Shown in pieces: positions 1 through 7,063 of a DNA stretch of 14,486 nucleotides. The stretch is taken from positions 1 through 14,486 of the forward strand of contig CANQUO010000033.1 in NCBI GenBank assembly GCA_947627085.1, read 5' to 3'. The stretch is from an uncultured Oscillospiraceae bacterium. Lineage in GTDB: Bacteria; Bacillota; Clostridia; Oscillospirales; Oscillospiraceae. Position numbers and translations under genes: made by a program. The stretch's first letter is position 1. Each line of letters begins with the position of its first letter. Below the pieces are notes generated by a model that saw only the letters and a program-made list of their open reading frames with translations, was not told the DNA's origin and searched no databases.

Positions 1-1
1 T

Positions 2-403
2 TTAGTGATAGTCGAGTCCCCGGCGAAGGCCAAGACTATCGGAAAATATCTGGGGCCCGAGTACAAAGTCACGGCCTCCATGGGGCATCTGCGGGACCTT
101 CCCAAGAGCAACATGGGCGTGGATATCGAGGCCGGCTTCGTGCCCGATTACCAGCCCGTGAAGGGCCGGGAGGAGACCATACGGGAGCTTGAGAAGGCCG
201 CCCGCGCCTCAAAGCGGGTGTATCTGGCCACCGACCCGGACCGGGAGGGGGAGGCCATAAGCTGGCATTTAAAGGAGCTCCTGCACATCCCCGACGACGA
301 GGTGTACAGGGTGACCTTCAACGAGATAACAAAGCGGGTGGTGAACGAGAGTATAAAGCACCCCCGTCCCATAGATCAGGACCTGGAATCCTTGACCGCA
401 TAG
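2..403 (+). CDS. topA: DNA topoisomerase I, N-terminal (Toprim) fragment, 5'-partial
   Basis: This is the Toprim part of type IA topoisomerase, which relaxes negatively supercoiled DNA behind RNA polymerase. Visible motifs, numbered from the GTG at 5, are IVESPAKAKTI at residues 2-12 with the catalytic Glu4, SMGHLRDLP at 25-33, and the metal-binding DPDREGEA with D77, D79 and E81. The family normally begins with a few residues before L-V-I-V-E-S-P, and codon TTA at 2-4 continues that match, so the true start lies just left of the window and GTG 5 is an internal Val. Homology runs to Leu127 (codon 383-385). The last five residues are out of frame and end at TAG 401-403. The rest of the protein follows in another frame, so this is one half of a broken topA rather than a separate gene. 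Family identification is very secure; whether the break is real is not known. Confidence 0.9.
   Translation, partial: LVIVESPAKAKTIGKYLGPEYKVTASMGHLRDLPKSNMGVDIEAGFVPDYQPVKGREETIRELEKAARASKRVYLATDPDREGEAISWHLKELLHIPDDEVYRVTFNEITKRVVNESIKHPRPIDQDLESLTA
386..387 (+). other. topA: topA deletion/frameshift junction
   Basis: Frame 2 matches topoisomerase I up to the D-L codons at 380-385, and frame 1 resumes the match with I-L-D-R-I-V-G-Y from 388. Family members carry about eight residues here, resembling V-D/N-A-Q-Q-A-R-R, between these two blocks (24 nt). Only the two bases GA at 386-387 remain. The simplest reading is a 22-nt deletion that also shifts the frame by one. The lost residues include the conserved Arg pair near the active site, so ribosomal frameshifting alone would not restore a normal protein. 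An assembly or sequencing error is the main alternative. Confidence 0.75.
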
Positions 404-2268
404 TGGGCTACAAGCTCTCCCCCCTCCTTTGGACGAAGCTCAAGTACGGGCTGTCCGCCGGACGGGTCCAGTCCGTGGCCACAAGGCTTGTGGTGGACAG
501 GGAGGAGGAGATACGGGCCTTCGTGCCGGAGGAATATTGGACGCTGGACGCACGCCTCCGGCACTCCTCGGGCGAAATATTCACCGCCAAATACGTGGGC
601 AAGGCGGGGAAAAAGGCGGGGCTCAGGACTGAGGACGACGTAAAGGCCGTGGAGGCGGCGGTAAAGGACGCCGTTTTCGCCGTGTCGTCCGTCAAGCGCA
701 AGGACGTGAAGCGCTCCCCGGCGCCGCCCTTCATAACCTCCAGCTTACAGCAGGAGGCCAGCCGGAAGCTGGGAATGACGCCCAGACGCACTATGGCCGT
801 GGCCCAGCAGTTATATGAGGGCGTGGACATAGAGGGCGAGGGCACCGTTGGACTTATAACCTACATGCGTACCGACTCCCTGCGGCTTTCAGAGGAGGCC
901 CTGGCCGCCGCCGGAGGGCTCATCAGGGCAAGATACGGCGAGGAGTATTATAACGGCTCACCACGCCGCTTCAAGAATAAAAATTCCGCTCAGGACGCAC
1001 ACGAGGCCATCCGGCCCTCGGTGCCGGAGCTCACACCGGACAGGGTCCGGGCGTCCCTTCCGCCGGAGCAGTACAGGCTCTATAAGCTTGTGTGGAACAG
1101 GTTTATCGCAAGCCAGATGGCCCAGGCCGTGTACGACAGCGTGTCCATGGACATTGACGCCAACGGCCACACCTTCAGGACCGGCTATCAGGCCGTGAAA
1201 TTCCCGGGCTTTACCGCCGTATATGAGGAGGGCCGGGACGAGGAGTCAAGCGAGCGCCAGATAGCCCTGCCCGTTCTCCGAGAGGGGGAGACGGTGGAGC
1301 TTCAAGAGCTTTTAAAGGAGCAGAAATTTACCCAGCCGCCCACGAGATACACCGAGGCCAGCTTAATTCGCGAGATGGAGGAGACGGGCATAGGCCGCCC
1401 CTCCACCTACGCCCCCACCATATCGACTATCCTTGACAGGGAATACGTTGTGAAGGACGGCAAGAGCTTAAAGCCCACGCCCCTGGGCGAGGTGGTGACC
1501 AAGCTCATGAAGGAGCGCTTTGCCGACATCGTATCCCCGGGCTTCACCGCCGGGATGGAGGAGACGCTGGACAGCGTCGAGAAGGGCGAGAGACCCTGGA
1601 AGCAGGTGCTGTCGGAGTTTTACGGGGGCTTTGCCCAGTCGCTGGAGAGCGCCGAGAAGGCGCTTGAGGGGACCCATCTCAAGATACCCGACGAGGAGAC
1701 CGACGAGATATGCCCCGAGTGCGGGCGGAAGCTGGTGGTGAAAAACGGCCGGTACGGGCGATTCCTGGCCTGCCCGGGGTACCCGGAGTGTAAATTCACA
1801 AAGCCCATCGTGGTGGAGATGCCCGGCAAGTGCCCGAAATGCGGCTCACGTATCTTAAAGCGCACCAGCAAGAACGGCTACACCTACTACGCCTGCGAAA
1901 AGCGGGAGTGCGGCTTTATGACCTGGGACGTACCCACAAAGGACAACTGCCCAGAGTGCGGCCACACGTTATTTAAGAAAAGCGGCAGGGGGTTCCAGAA
2001 GCCCTTCTGCATAAACGAGCATTGCTCCCGGTTCGTCCCCGAGGATAAGCGGGGATACAAGCGCAAGAGCGCGGAGAACAACGACGCGACCGGCGCCGCT
2101 GACGAGAAAAAGCCCGCGGAGAAAAAGGAGACAGCAAAAAAGGCCGCCGGAGCGACAAAAAAAGCGACCGGCACCGCTGAAAAGACTACAGGTACAGCAA
2201 AAAAGACCGCTACGAAAAAGACGGCCGCCAAAAGGCCGGCCGCCCGCAAGACCGGGGGAGAGAGCTGA
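403..2268 (+). CDS. topA: DNA topoisomerase I, central and C-terminal fragment
   Basis: This is the remainder of topoisomerase I. Homology starts before the GTG at 403, from codon 388 (ILDRI), so 403 is only the first start codon available after the frameshift and may not be used. Numbered from 403, GLSAGRVQS follows the GYKLSPLLW segment. The active-site Tyr is Y154 (codon 862-864) in GLITYMRTDS, and the conserved GIGRPSTYAPTI segment is near residue 335. Three topoisomerase zinc ribbons start at C437, C477 and C516, each with a CPxCG first half and a later C-x(4-5)-C or Cys pair. The end, from about residue 565, is a Lys/Ala/Thr-rich basic tail likely to contact DNA or RNA polymerase. Stop TGA 2266-2268 overlaps the trmFO ATG. 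Without the Toprim half this product could not cleave DNA alone. Confidence 0.9.
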   Translation: MGYKLSPLLWTKLKYGLSAGRVQSVATRLVVDREEEIRAFVPEEYWTLDARLRHSSGEIFTAKYVGKAGKKAGLRTEDDVKAVEAAVKDAVFAVSSVKRKDVKRSPAPPFITSSLQQEASRKLGMTPRRTMAVAQQLYEGVDIEGEGTVGLITYMRTDSLRLSEEALAAAGGLIRARYGEEYYNGSPRRFKNKNSAQDAHEAIRPSVPELTPDRVRASLPPEQYRLYKLVWNRFIASQMAQAVYDSVSMDIDANGHTFRTGYQAVKFPGFTAVYEEGRDEESSERQIALPVLREGETVELQELLKEQKFTQPPTRYTEASLIREMEETGIGRPSTYAPTISTILDREYVVKDGKSLKPTPLGEVVTKLMKERFADIVSPGFTAGMEETLDSVEKGERPWKQVLSEFYGGFAQSLESAEKALEGTHLKIPDEETDEICPECGRKLVVKNGRYGRFLACPGYPECKFTKPIVVEMPGKCPKCGSRILKRTSKNGYTYYACEKRECGFMTWDVPTKDNCPECGHTLFKKSGRGFQKPFCINEHCSRFVPEDKRGYKRKSAENNDATGAADEKKPAEKKETAKKAAGATKKATGTAEKTTGTAKKTATKKTAAKRPAARKTGGES

Positions 2269-3566
2269 TGGAGGCCACGGTGGTGGGCGCGGGCCTCGCC
2301 GGGTGCGAGGCCGCGTGGCAGTTGGCCGAGAGGGGCATCGAGGTGACGCTCTGGGAGATGAAGCCCGAAAAGCGCTCACCGGCCCACGTGTCTGACAGCT
2401 TTGCCGAGCTTGTATGCTCCAACTCCTTAAGGTCCGACGAGCTTTCAAACGCCGTGGGGCTTTTGAAGGAGGAGATGCGCCGCTTAGGGTCCGTCATAAT
2501 GTCCTGCGCCGACGCTCACCGGGTCCCCGCCGGGGGAGCCCTGGCTGTGGACCGGGAGGGTTTTTCCCGAGACGTCACGGAGAGGGTAAAGGGCCACCCC
2601 AACATAACTGTCCGCTCCGGCGAGGTCACGAAAATACCGGAGGGGCGCGTCATAATCGCCACCGGGCCCCTGACCGATGGGGCGATGGCGGAGGAGATAG
2701 AGCGGCTGTGCCCGTGCACGGACCTTCACTTTTTCGACGCGGTGGCGCCCATCGTGACGCTGGAGAGCGTGGACATGGAAAGCGCCTGGTTTGCCTCCCG
2801 CTACGACAAGGGGACAGCGGATTATGTAAACTGCCCCATGGAAAAAGATGAGTATATCGCTTTTGTGACGGAGCTTGCCAATGCCCAGCAGGCGGAGCTT
2901 CACGGCTTCGAGGATTCGGGAGTTTTCGAGGGGTGTATGCCGGTGGAGGTCATGGCAAGGCGCGGCATGGACACGCTTCGCTACGGTCCCATGAAGCCCG
3001 TGGGACTTCGTGACCCGAAAACGGGCCGGGAGCCATACGCCGTGGTACAGCTTCGTATGGACAACGCGGAGGGCACGCTATATAACCTGGTGGGATTTCA
3101 GACGCACCTTAAATTTCCCGAACAGCGGCGGGTATTTTCCATGATACCGGCCCTTAAAAACGCCGAGTTTATGCGCTACGGCGTCATGCACCGCAATACG
3201 TACTTAAATTCGCCAAAGCTCCTTGACAGGTACTACCGTTTAAGAAGCGAGCCCCGGATATCCTTCGCGGGGCAGATGACCGGGGTGGAGGGATATATCG
3301 AGTCCGCCGCCTCCGGTATGCTTGCGGGCATCGAGACGGCGAGGGAGATGCTTGGCATGCCACCGGCGGATTTTCCCCGGGAGACGGCCATCGGCGCCCT
3401 GGCGCTCTATATCTCCGGCGGTAGCGTGGGGGATTTCGCGCCCATGAACATAAACTTCGGCATTATCGCCCCCCTCGGCTACAAGGTCCGGGGCAAGCGC
3501 AACAAAAACGCCGCCATATCCCAGCGCAGTCTTGATATCATCGGGACTATGATGGCCGGGCTGTGA
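2268..3566 (+). CDS. trmFO: TrmFO, folate/FAD-dependent tRNA uracil-54 C5-methyltransferase
   Basis: TrmFO makes 5-methyluridine at position 54 of the tRNA T-loop, using methylenetetrahydrofolate as carbon donor and FADH2 as reductant, in the cytoplasm. The N-terminus has the dinucleotide-binding motif GAGLAGCEAA (residues 7-16). It is followed by the family-specific KRSPAHVSDSFAELVCSNS block and VPAGGALAVDREGFS. Cys50 and Cys223 are spaced exactly as the two functional cysteines of the Bacillus subtilis enzyme (Cys53 and Cys226). The C-terminus has GQMTGVEGYIESAASG and the NINFGIIAP segment. Length (432 aa) is normal. The ATG overlaps the topA stop as TGATG with a GGGGGAG-type ribosome site just upstream, so it is probably co-translated with topA, a neighbourhood common in Firmicutes. 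The gene is intact; identification is secure. Confidence 0.97.
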   Translation: MEATVVGAGLAGCEAAWQLAERGIEVTLWEMKPEKRSPAHVSDSFAELVCSNSLRSDELSNAVGLLKEEMRRLGSVIMSCADAHRVPAGGALAVDREGFSRDVTERVKGHPNITVRSGEVTKIPEGRVIIATGPLTDGAMAEEIERLCPCTDLHFFDAVAPIVTLESVDMESAWFASRYDKGTADYVNCPMEKDEYIAFVTELANAQQAELHGFEDSGVFEGCMPVEVMARRGMDTLRYGPMKPVGLRDPKTGREPYAVVQLRMDNAEGTLYNLVGFQTHLKFPEQRRVFSMIPALKNAEFMRYGVMHRNTYLNSPKLLDRYYRLRSEPRISFAGQMTGVEGYIESAASGMLAGIETAREMLGMPPADFPRETAIGALALYISGGSVGDFAPMNINFGIIAPLGYKVRGKRNKNAAISQRSLDIIGTMMAGL

Positions 3567-3622
3567 GCGTAAATCTCCGAAGGCCTTGTTTCAAATCGGT
3601 ATCCATTGGGTGAGAAAATGAA

Positions 3623-4084
3623 ATGTACAGAGAATTGATCATTAAATTTACGCGGGGAGACCCGTGGGTACAGGTTCAGCCGCCCTGTTCTGAGGAAGCC
3701 ATTGAAAACGCCCAGAAGGTCGTGGGCCATTTGTTCCCGGAGGCGCTGAAGGCGCTGTTACGGGAGCTGAACGGCGACAGATGGTGCCTTATGTCGGCGG
3801 AGGAGATCGCTGAGAATGTAAAGGCGAACAGGGAAAGCCTCCTTCCGTTTTTTGAGGAGGAATTCGGTAGGGAAGCATACCTTAAGCGCGTGGACCGGTT
3901 CATATTCTTTGCTAAAAACGGGTGCGGCGACTATTATTGCTACCGCGTCGGCCCGGATGGCGCCGCCGATGAAAACGCTATCTATATCTGGGAGCATGAG
4001 GATATTGGAGAGGAATGCTGCTGGAGAGAGGTCGCGCGGGACCTGACGGAGTTCATAACGAGATATTATAACAGCGAGATATAA
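3623..4084 (+). CDS. SUKH / SMI1-KNR4-like protein
   Basis: A 153-aa soluble protein with the pattern of the SMI1/KNR4 (SUKH) superfamily: an N-terminal helix rich in acidic residues, FPEALKALLRELNGD (38-52), the core strand block FIFFAKNGCGDYYCY (93-107), IYIWEHED (120-127) and a closing helix VARDLTEFITRYY (137-149). Many bacterial SUKH proteins are immunity proteins that bind nuclease or other polymorphic toxins. Others are lone genes of unknown role, and no toxin gene is in this window. It sits alone between trmFO and plsX, with its own ribosome site (GGGTGAG about 8 nt before the ATG at 3623). Sampled 60-bp stretches are about 52% GC, compared with about 63% in plsX, which suggests acquisition from elsewhere. 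The family call comes from motif recognition; the partner and function are unknown. Confidence 0.75.
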   Translation: MYRELIIKFTRGDPWVQVQPPCSEEAIENAQKVVGHLFPEALKALLRELNGDRWCLMSAEEIAENVKANRESLLPFFEEEFGREAYLKRVDRFIFFAKNGCGDYYCYRVGPDGAADENAIYIWEHEDIGEECCWREVARDLTEFITRYYNSEI

Positions 4085-4103
4085 ACTCTTGAAAATCCGA
4101 GAG

Positions 4104-4111
4104 AAAGAGGG
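4104..4111 (+). promoter_or_regulatory. plsX: ribosome binding site fixing the plsX start
   Basis: An AAAGAGGG tract lies 7 nt from the ATG at 4118 but only about 1 nt from the in-frame ATG at 4112. Spacing, together with the family N-terminus M-K-I-I-V-D-A-M-G-G-D, selects 4118 as the start. Confidence 0.7.
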
Positions 4112-4117
4112 ATGCAC

Positions 4118-5146
4118 ATGAAAATAATCGTAGACGCCATGGGAGGGGACAACGCCCCTCTGGAGATCGTCAAGGGCGCGCTTATGGCCGCAAAGGAGTT
4201 TGAGGTTGACATAACTCTTGTGGGCCGGGGCGAGGCCATATTGCGCTCCCTTGAGGAGCTGGGGGAGGGGGACCTTCCCGGCAATGTGGAGATAGCCAAC
4301 GCCACGCAAGTCGTGGAGATGGAGGACGATCCGGCCACGGTGACGAAGGTCAAGGCCGACTCCTCCATGACCGTGGGCCTGAAGCTCCTGCACGAGGGCA
4401 TGGCCGACGCCATGGTATCCGCCGGGTCCACCGGGGCGCTCCTTTCCGGGGCGACGCTGGTGGTAAAGCGGGTGAAGGGCGTCCGCAGGGCCTGCCTTGC
4501 TCCCGTGGCGCCCACGCCCTCAAACGGCGGCACGGTGCTTGTGGACGTGGGTGCCAACGCCGAGTGCACCCCGGAGTATCTTCTCCAGTTTGCCTTCATG
4601 GGCTACTATTTCGCAAGGTCCGTCAAGGGTATCGACGACCCGAAGGTGGGACTTCTCAACATCGGCACCGAGGAGACGAAGGGCAACGAGCTATATAAGG
4701 AGACGTACAGGCTCCTCAAAAAGGCCGGGGACGAGGGCAGGATAAACTTCATCGGCAACGTTGAGGCCCGGGAGCTCATGAATGGCGTGTGCGACGTGCT
4801 CGTCTCCGACGGGTTTACGGGCAACGTGCTATTGAAGTCCGTTGAGGGCATGGGCATCTATTTCATGCGGGAGCTCAAGGGTATGCTGAAAAAGAACGCC
4901 GTGTCGAAGGTGGCGGCGCTGATACTGAAAAAGGACCTGACGGCCCTTAAAAAGCAGGTGAGCTCCGACGAGGTGGGCGGCACGGCGCTTTTAGGCATCC
5001 AAAAGCCCGTCATAAAGGCCCACGGCTCCTCCGACGCCTACGCCATACGCTCGGCCATACGTCAGGCCATGAGCGCGGTGGAGAGCGACGTAGCCAGGAC
5101 CATCGCGGAAAACATAGAGTACATGAAGGTGGAGTCCGTCCAGTAA
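4118..5146 (+). CDS. plsX: PlsX, phosphate acyltransferase of phospholipid synthesis
   Basis: PlsX converts acyl-ACP and inorganic phosphate to acyl-phosphate, the acyl donor used by PlsY to acylate glycerol-3-phosphate. It is a peripheral membrane enzyme at the start of phosphatidic acid synthesis. Family motifs in order are IIVDAMGGDNAP at the N-terminus, MVSAGSTGALLSGA, LVDVGANAE, KVGLLNIGTEETKGNELYKE, FIGNVEARELMNGVCDV and VSDGFTGNVLLKSVEG. Length of 342 aa is typical. The start at 4118 is preferred to ATG 4112 because of ribosome-site spacing and family N-terminus. plsX is followed after 13 nt by rnc. In many Firmicutes acpP (and sometimes fab genes) lies between them, and yceD-rpmF often lies upstream; none is here. 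Intact and secure. Confidence 0.97.
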   Translation: MKIIVDAMGGDNAPLEIVKGALMAAKEFEVDITLVGRGEAILRSLEELGEGDLPGNVEIANATQVVEMEDDPATVTKVKADSSMTVGLKLLHEGMADAMVSAGSTGALLSGATLVVKRVKGVRRACLAPVAPTPSNGGTVLVDVGANAECTPEYLLQFAFMGYYFARSVKGIDDPKVGLLNIGTEETKGNELYKETYRLLKKAGDEGRINFIGNVEARELMNGVCDVLVSDGFTGNVLLKSVEGMGIYFMRELKGMLKKNAVSKVAALILKKDLTALKKQVSSDEVGGTALLGIQKPVIKAHGSSDAYAIRSAIRQAMSAVESDVARTIAENIEYMKVESVQ

Positions 5147-5159
5147 AGGAGCGGGGATT

Positions 5160-5834
5160 ATGGAGAGATTAGAAGAGCGCATAGGCTACCGCTTCAACGA
5201 CCACGGGCTTTTGGAGAACGCGCTGACCCACAGCTCCTACTCAAACGAGAATAAGGGGCTCGCCGGGGGCTGTAACGAGCGGCTTGAGTTTCTTGGCGAC
5301 GCCGTGGTTGGTTTTATCGTGGCGGGGTATCTATATGGGAGATTTCCGAACCTCCCCGAGGGGAGAATGACGCGGCTCCGGGCGGAGCTTGTGTGCGAGC
5401 GGGGCTTAAATGACGTGTCCCGGGCCATCGGGCTTGGGGAGTACCTGCTTTTAGGCCACGGGGAGAGCCTGAACGGGGGACGGGAGCGCCCGTCCATCAA
5501 CGCCGACGCGGTGGAGGCGCTGATAGCGGCCATCTATCTTGACGGGGGACTTGAGGCGGCGGAGAGGTTTGTCCGCCGGTTCATAATCGACGTATTTGAG
5601 GCCGGGAATTCCCACCCGGAGCGGGACTGCAAGTCGGAGCTCCAGGAGCGCGTACAGCAAAAAAGCGGCCAGGTGCTGGAATACCGCCACGTGTCCGAGT
5701 CGGGCCCGGACCACATGAAGGTATTCACCGTGGAGGTGGCGGTCAACGGCAATGTGATCTCCCGGGCGGAGGGGCGCAGTAAGAAGGATGCGGAGCAGCA
5801 CGCCGCCGCCGCCGCGCTGGAGGCATTGAGGTGA
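5160..5834 (+). CDS. rnc: Ribonuclease III
   Basis: RNase III cleaves double-stranded RNA, notably rRNA precursors and structured mRNAs. Residues 1 to about 150 form the nuclease domain. The signature NERLEFLGDAV (39-49) supplies E43 and D47, and NADAVEALIAAIYLDGG supplies D116 and E119, matching the four metal-binding acidic residues of the family. Residues from about 155 form the double-stranded RNA-binding domain, ending in the typical K-K-D-A-E-Q-x-A-A helix. At 224 aa the protein is full length. An AAAGGAG ribosome site overlaps the plsX stop and is 8 nt before ATG 5160, so the two genes are probably one transcript. The stop TGA (5832-5834) overlaps the next gene's GTG. Intact. Confidence 0.97.
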   Translation: MERLEERIGYRFNDHGLLENALTHSSYSNENKGLAGGCNERLEFLGDAVVGFIVAGYLYGRFPNLPEGRMTRLRAELVCERGLNDVSRAIGLGEYLLLGHGESLNGGRERPSINADAVEALIAAIYLDGGLEAAERFVRRFIIDVFEAGNSHPERDCKSELQERVQQKSGQVLEYRHVSESGPDHMKVFTVEVAVNGNVISRAEGRSKKDAEQHAAAAALEALR

Positions 5835-6919
5835 CCCCCCGCCGCCGGATAATCCCGGTATTCGTGCCCCATCTGGGGTGCCCGCACATGTGCGTATTTT
5901 GCAACCAGCGGCGCATCTCCGGCGAGCAGTCCCCGGCGAGGGCGGAGGACGTCACGAGAGCCGTCAGGGAGGGCCTTGAGCGGCTTGGAGATAACGCCAC
6001 GGCCACGCTGGCCTTTTACGGCGGGAGCTTTACGGCAATACCGGCCTCAGAGCAGGAGGAGCTCCTTGGCGCGGCGTTGCCTTTTTTGCGCTCCGGCGAG
6101 ATACGCGACATACGCCTGTCCACCCGCCCCGACGCGATTGATTCCGAGACGCTGGAGAGGCTCAAAAAATACGGCGTCAGGACCGTGGAGCTGGGAGTAC
6201 AGTCCATGGACGAGGAGGTCCTGCGCCTGTCCGAGCGTGGCCACACGGCCCAGGATGCCCGGCGGGCCGCGAAAATGGTAAAGGACGCGGGCTTTGAGCT
6301 CATATTGCAGATGATGACCGGCCTTCCGGGGGATACCGCGGAAAAAAGCGTGGAGACAGCCCGGGAATTTGTGAAAATGCGCCCGGACGGGGTGAGAATC
6401 TACCCCACGGTGATTATAAAGGACACCCCGCTTTACGAGCTCTGGCTTGCCGGGGAATATAAGGAGCACACCGTCCGTGACGCGGTGGAGCTTTGCGCGG
6501 CGCTTACGGATATGTTCGACAAGGCCCATATCCCGGTGGCCAGATTGGGGCTCAACCCAACGGACGAGCTAAGCTCCGGCGACGCCGTGGCGGGGGCCTA
6601 CCACCCGGCGCTGGGGGAGCTTGTGCTGGCAAGGCGGTACCTCGACCGGGAGCGTGCGCTTTTGACCCCCGCCGACCGGGGAAAAAACGTGGTTTTCGCC
6701 GTAAAAAAAGGCCGCGTCTCCGCGGCCACGGGCCAAAAGCGAGGAAATTCCGAAGCTCTCAAGTCCGAATTTGGCCTTAAAAGCGTAAAATTTGTTGAGG
6801 CCGATATGCCGGACGTGACGGTGAGGAGGGTGGAGGAGTATTCGGACCCACCCCCTGCCCCCTCCCAGAGGGAGGGGCAGAACCTCTCAGTCTCGCTTAC
6901 GCTCGACAGCTCCCCTTGA
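5831..6919 (+). CDS. Elp3-like radical SAM protein with repeat-derived C-terminal tail
   Basis: A radical SAM enzyme of the bacterial Elp3-like group that commonly follows rnc in Clostridia. The [4Fe-4S] cluster motif is C17-x3-C21-x2-C24 (CPHMCVFC). Further matches are FYGGSFTAIP, STRPDAID, VELGVQSMDEEVL, the G-H-T motif at the end of that helix, MTGLPGD and VRIYPTVIIKDTPLYELW. It has no GNAT acetyltransferase domain, unlike eukaryotic Elp3, so a role in tRNA wobble modification is only a guess; coproporphyrinogen-oxidase-like annotations of such proteins are usually by similarity. The GTG start at 5831 overlaps the rnc stop (GTGA). The last roughly 24 residues, rich in Pro and Ser, are encoded by palindromic repeat DNA, and the stop lies in a hairpin loop. 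The original stop was therefore probably lost to repeat insertion. The core enzyme looks complete. Confidence 0.88.
   Translation: MTPRRRIIPVFVPHLGCPHMCVFCNQRRISGEQSPARAEDVTRAVREGLERLGDNATATLAFYGGSFTAIPASEQEELLGAALPFLRSGEIRDIRLSTRPDAIDSETLERLKKYGVRTVELGVQSMDEEVLRLSERGHTAQDARRAAKMVKDAGFELILQMMTGLPGDTAEKSVETAREFVKMRPDGVRIYPTVIIKDTPLYELWLAGEYKEHTVRDAVELCAALTDMFDKAHIPVARLGLNPTDELSSGDAVAGAYHPALGELVLARRYLDRERALLTPADRGKNVVFAVKKGRVSAATGQKRGNSEALKSEFGLKSVKFVEADMPDVTVRRVEEYSDPPPAPSQREGQNLSVSLTLDSSP
6855..6880. repeat. palindromic hairpin 1 of an interspersed repeat
   Basis: The arms are CTGCCCCCTCCC (6855-6866) and GGGAGGGGCAG (6870-6880), with a 3-nt loop and one bulged C. The hairpin lies inside the 3' end of the radical SAM ORF, about 30 nt before hairpin 2, and the two probably form one repeat unit. 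Short palindromic GC-rich units of this style are scattered through many gut Clostridia genomes (general knowledge; copy number here cannot be checked). Confidence 0.65.
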
Positions 6920-6937
6920 ACAAGGGGAGCCTTTTTC
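6909..6937 (+). terminator. perfect 9-bp hairpin with T-run (repeat hairpin 2)
   Basis: The arms GCTCCCCTT (6909-6917) and AAGGGGAGC (6922-6930) pair perfectly around a GAAC loop and are followed by CTTTTTC. The shape fits a rho-independent terminator for the + strand operon. The stop codon of the radical SAM ORF (6917-6919) lies at the loop edge, so translating ribosomes would disrupt the hairpin. It may therefore be repeat DNA rather than the main terminator. Confidence 0.55.
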
Positions 6938-7036
6938 GTCTGCGGGCGCAGCCTTTTCCAAAAAGGGGGTGAGAGCGTGCGGCGGGTTTTGGGGATGGGT
7001 TACGTTGAATGGATAATGCTTCCAAATTTTTCGTAG

Positions 7037-7063
7037 GGGAGGGTTCTAAACCCTCCCGTTTTT
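7037..7063 (+). terminator. rho-independent terminator of the + strand block
   Basis: A perfect 9-bp stem, GGGAGGGTT (7037-7045) with AACCCTCCC (7049-7057), loop CTA, is followed by GTTTTT. It sits at the convergent end of the two gene blocks, directly against the stop of the - strand GH35 gene. The T-run exists only for + strand transcripts; read from the - strand, no U-tract follows the stem. No clear terminator for the - strand operon was found between 6840 and 7060. Confidence 0.75.

Noticed and set aside
383..403. Programmed ribosomal frameshift in topA
   Set aside because: About eight conserved residues are missing as well as the frame being shifted, so a slip would not restore the protein; a deletion or assembly error fits better.
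4112..4117. ATG at 4112 as plsX start
   Set aside because: The ribosome site is about 1 nt away, and the family N-terminus begins at the ATG at 4118.
3758..4393. 211-aa open frame on the - strand across the SUKH gene and plsX
   Set aside because: It overlaps two well-supported + strand genes and matches no family pattern.
6938..7036. Small RNA, promoter or short gene between hairpins
   Set aside because: Only a 13-codon ATG frame (from about 6994) and a weak 6-bp stem near 6952-6966 are visible; there is no convincing -35/-10 pair pointing at a gene.
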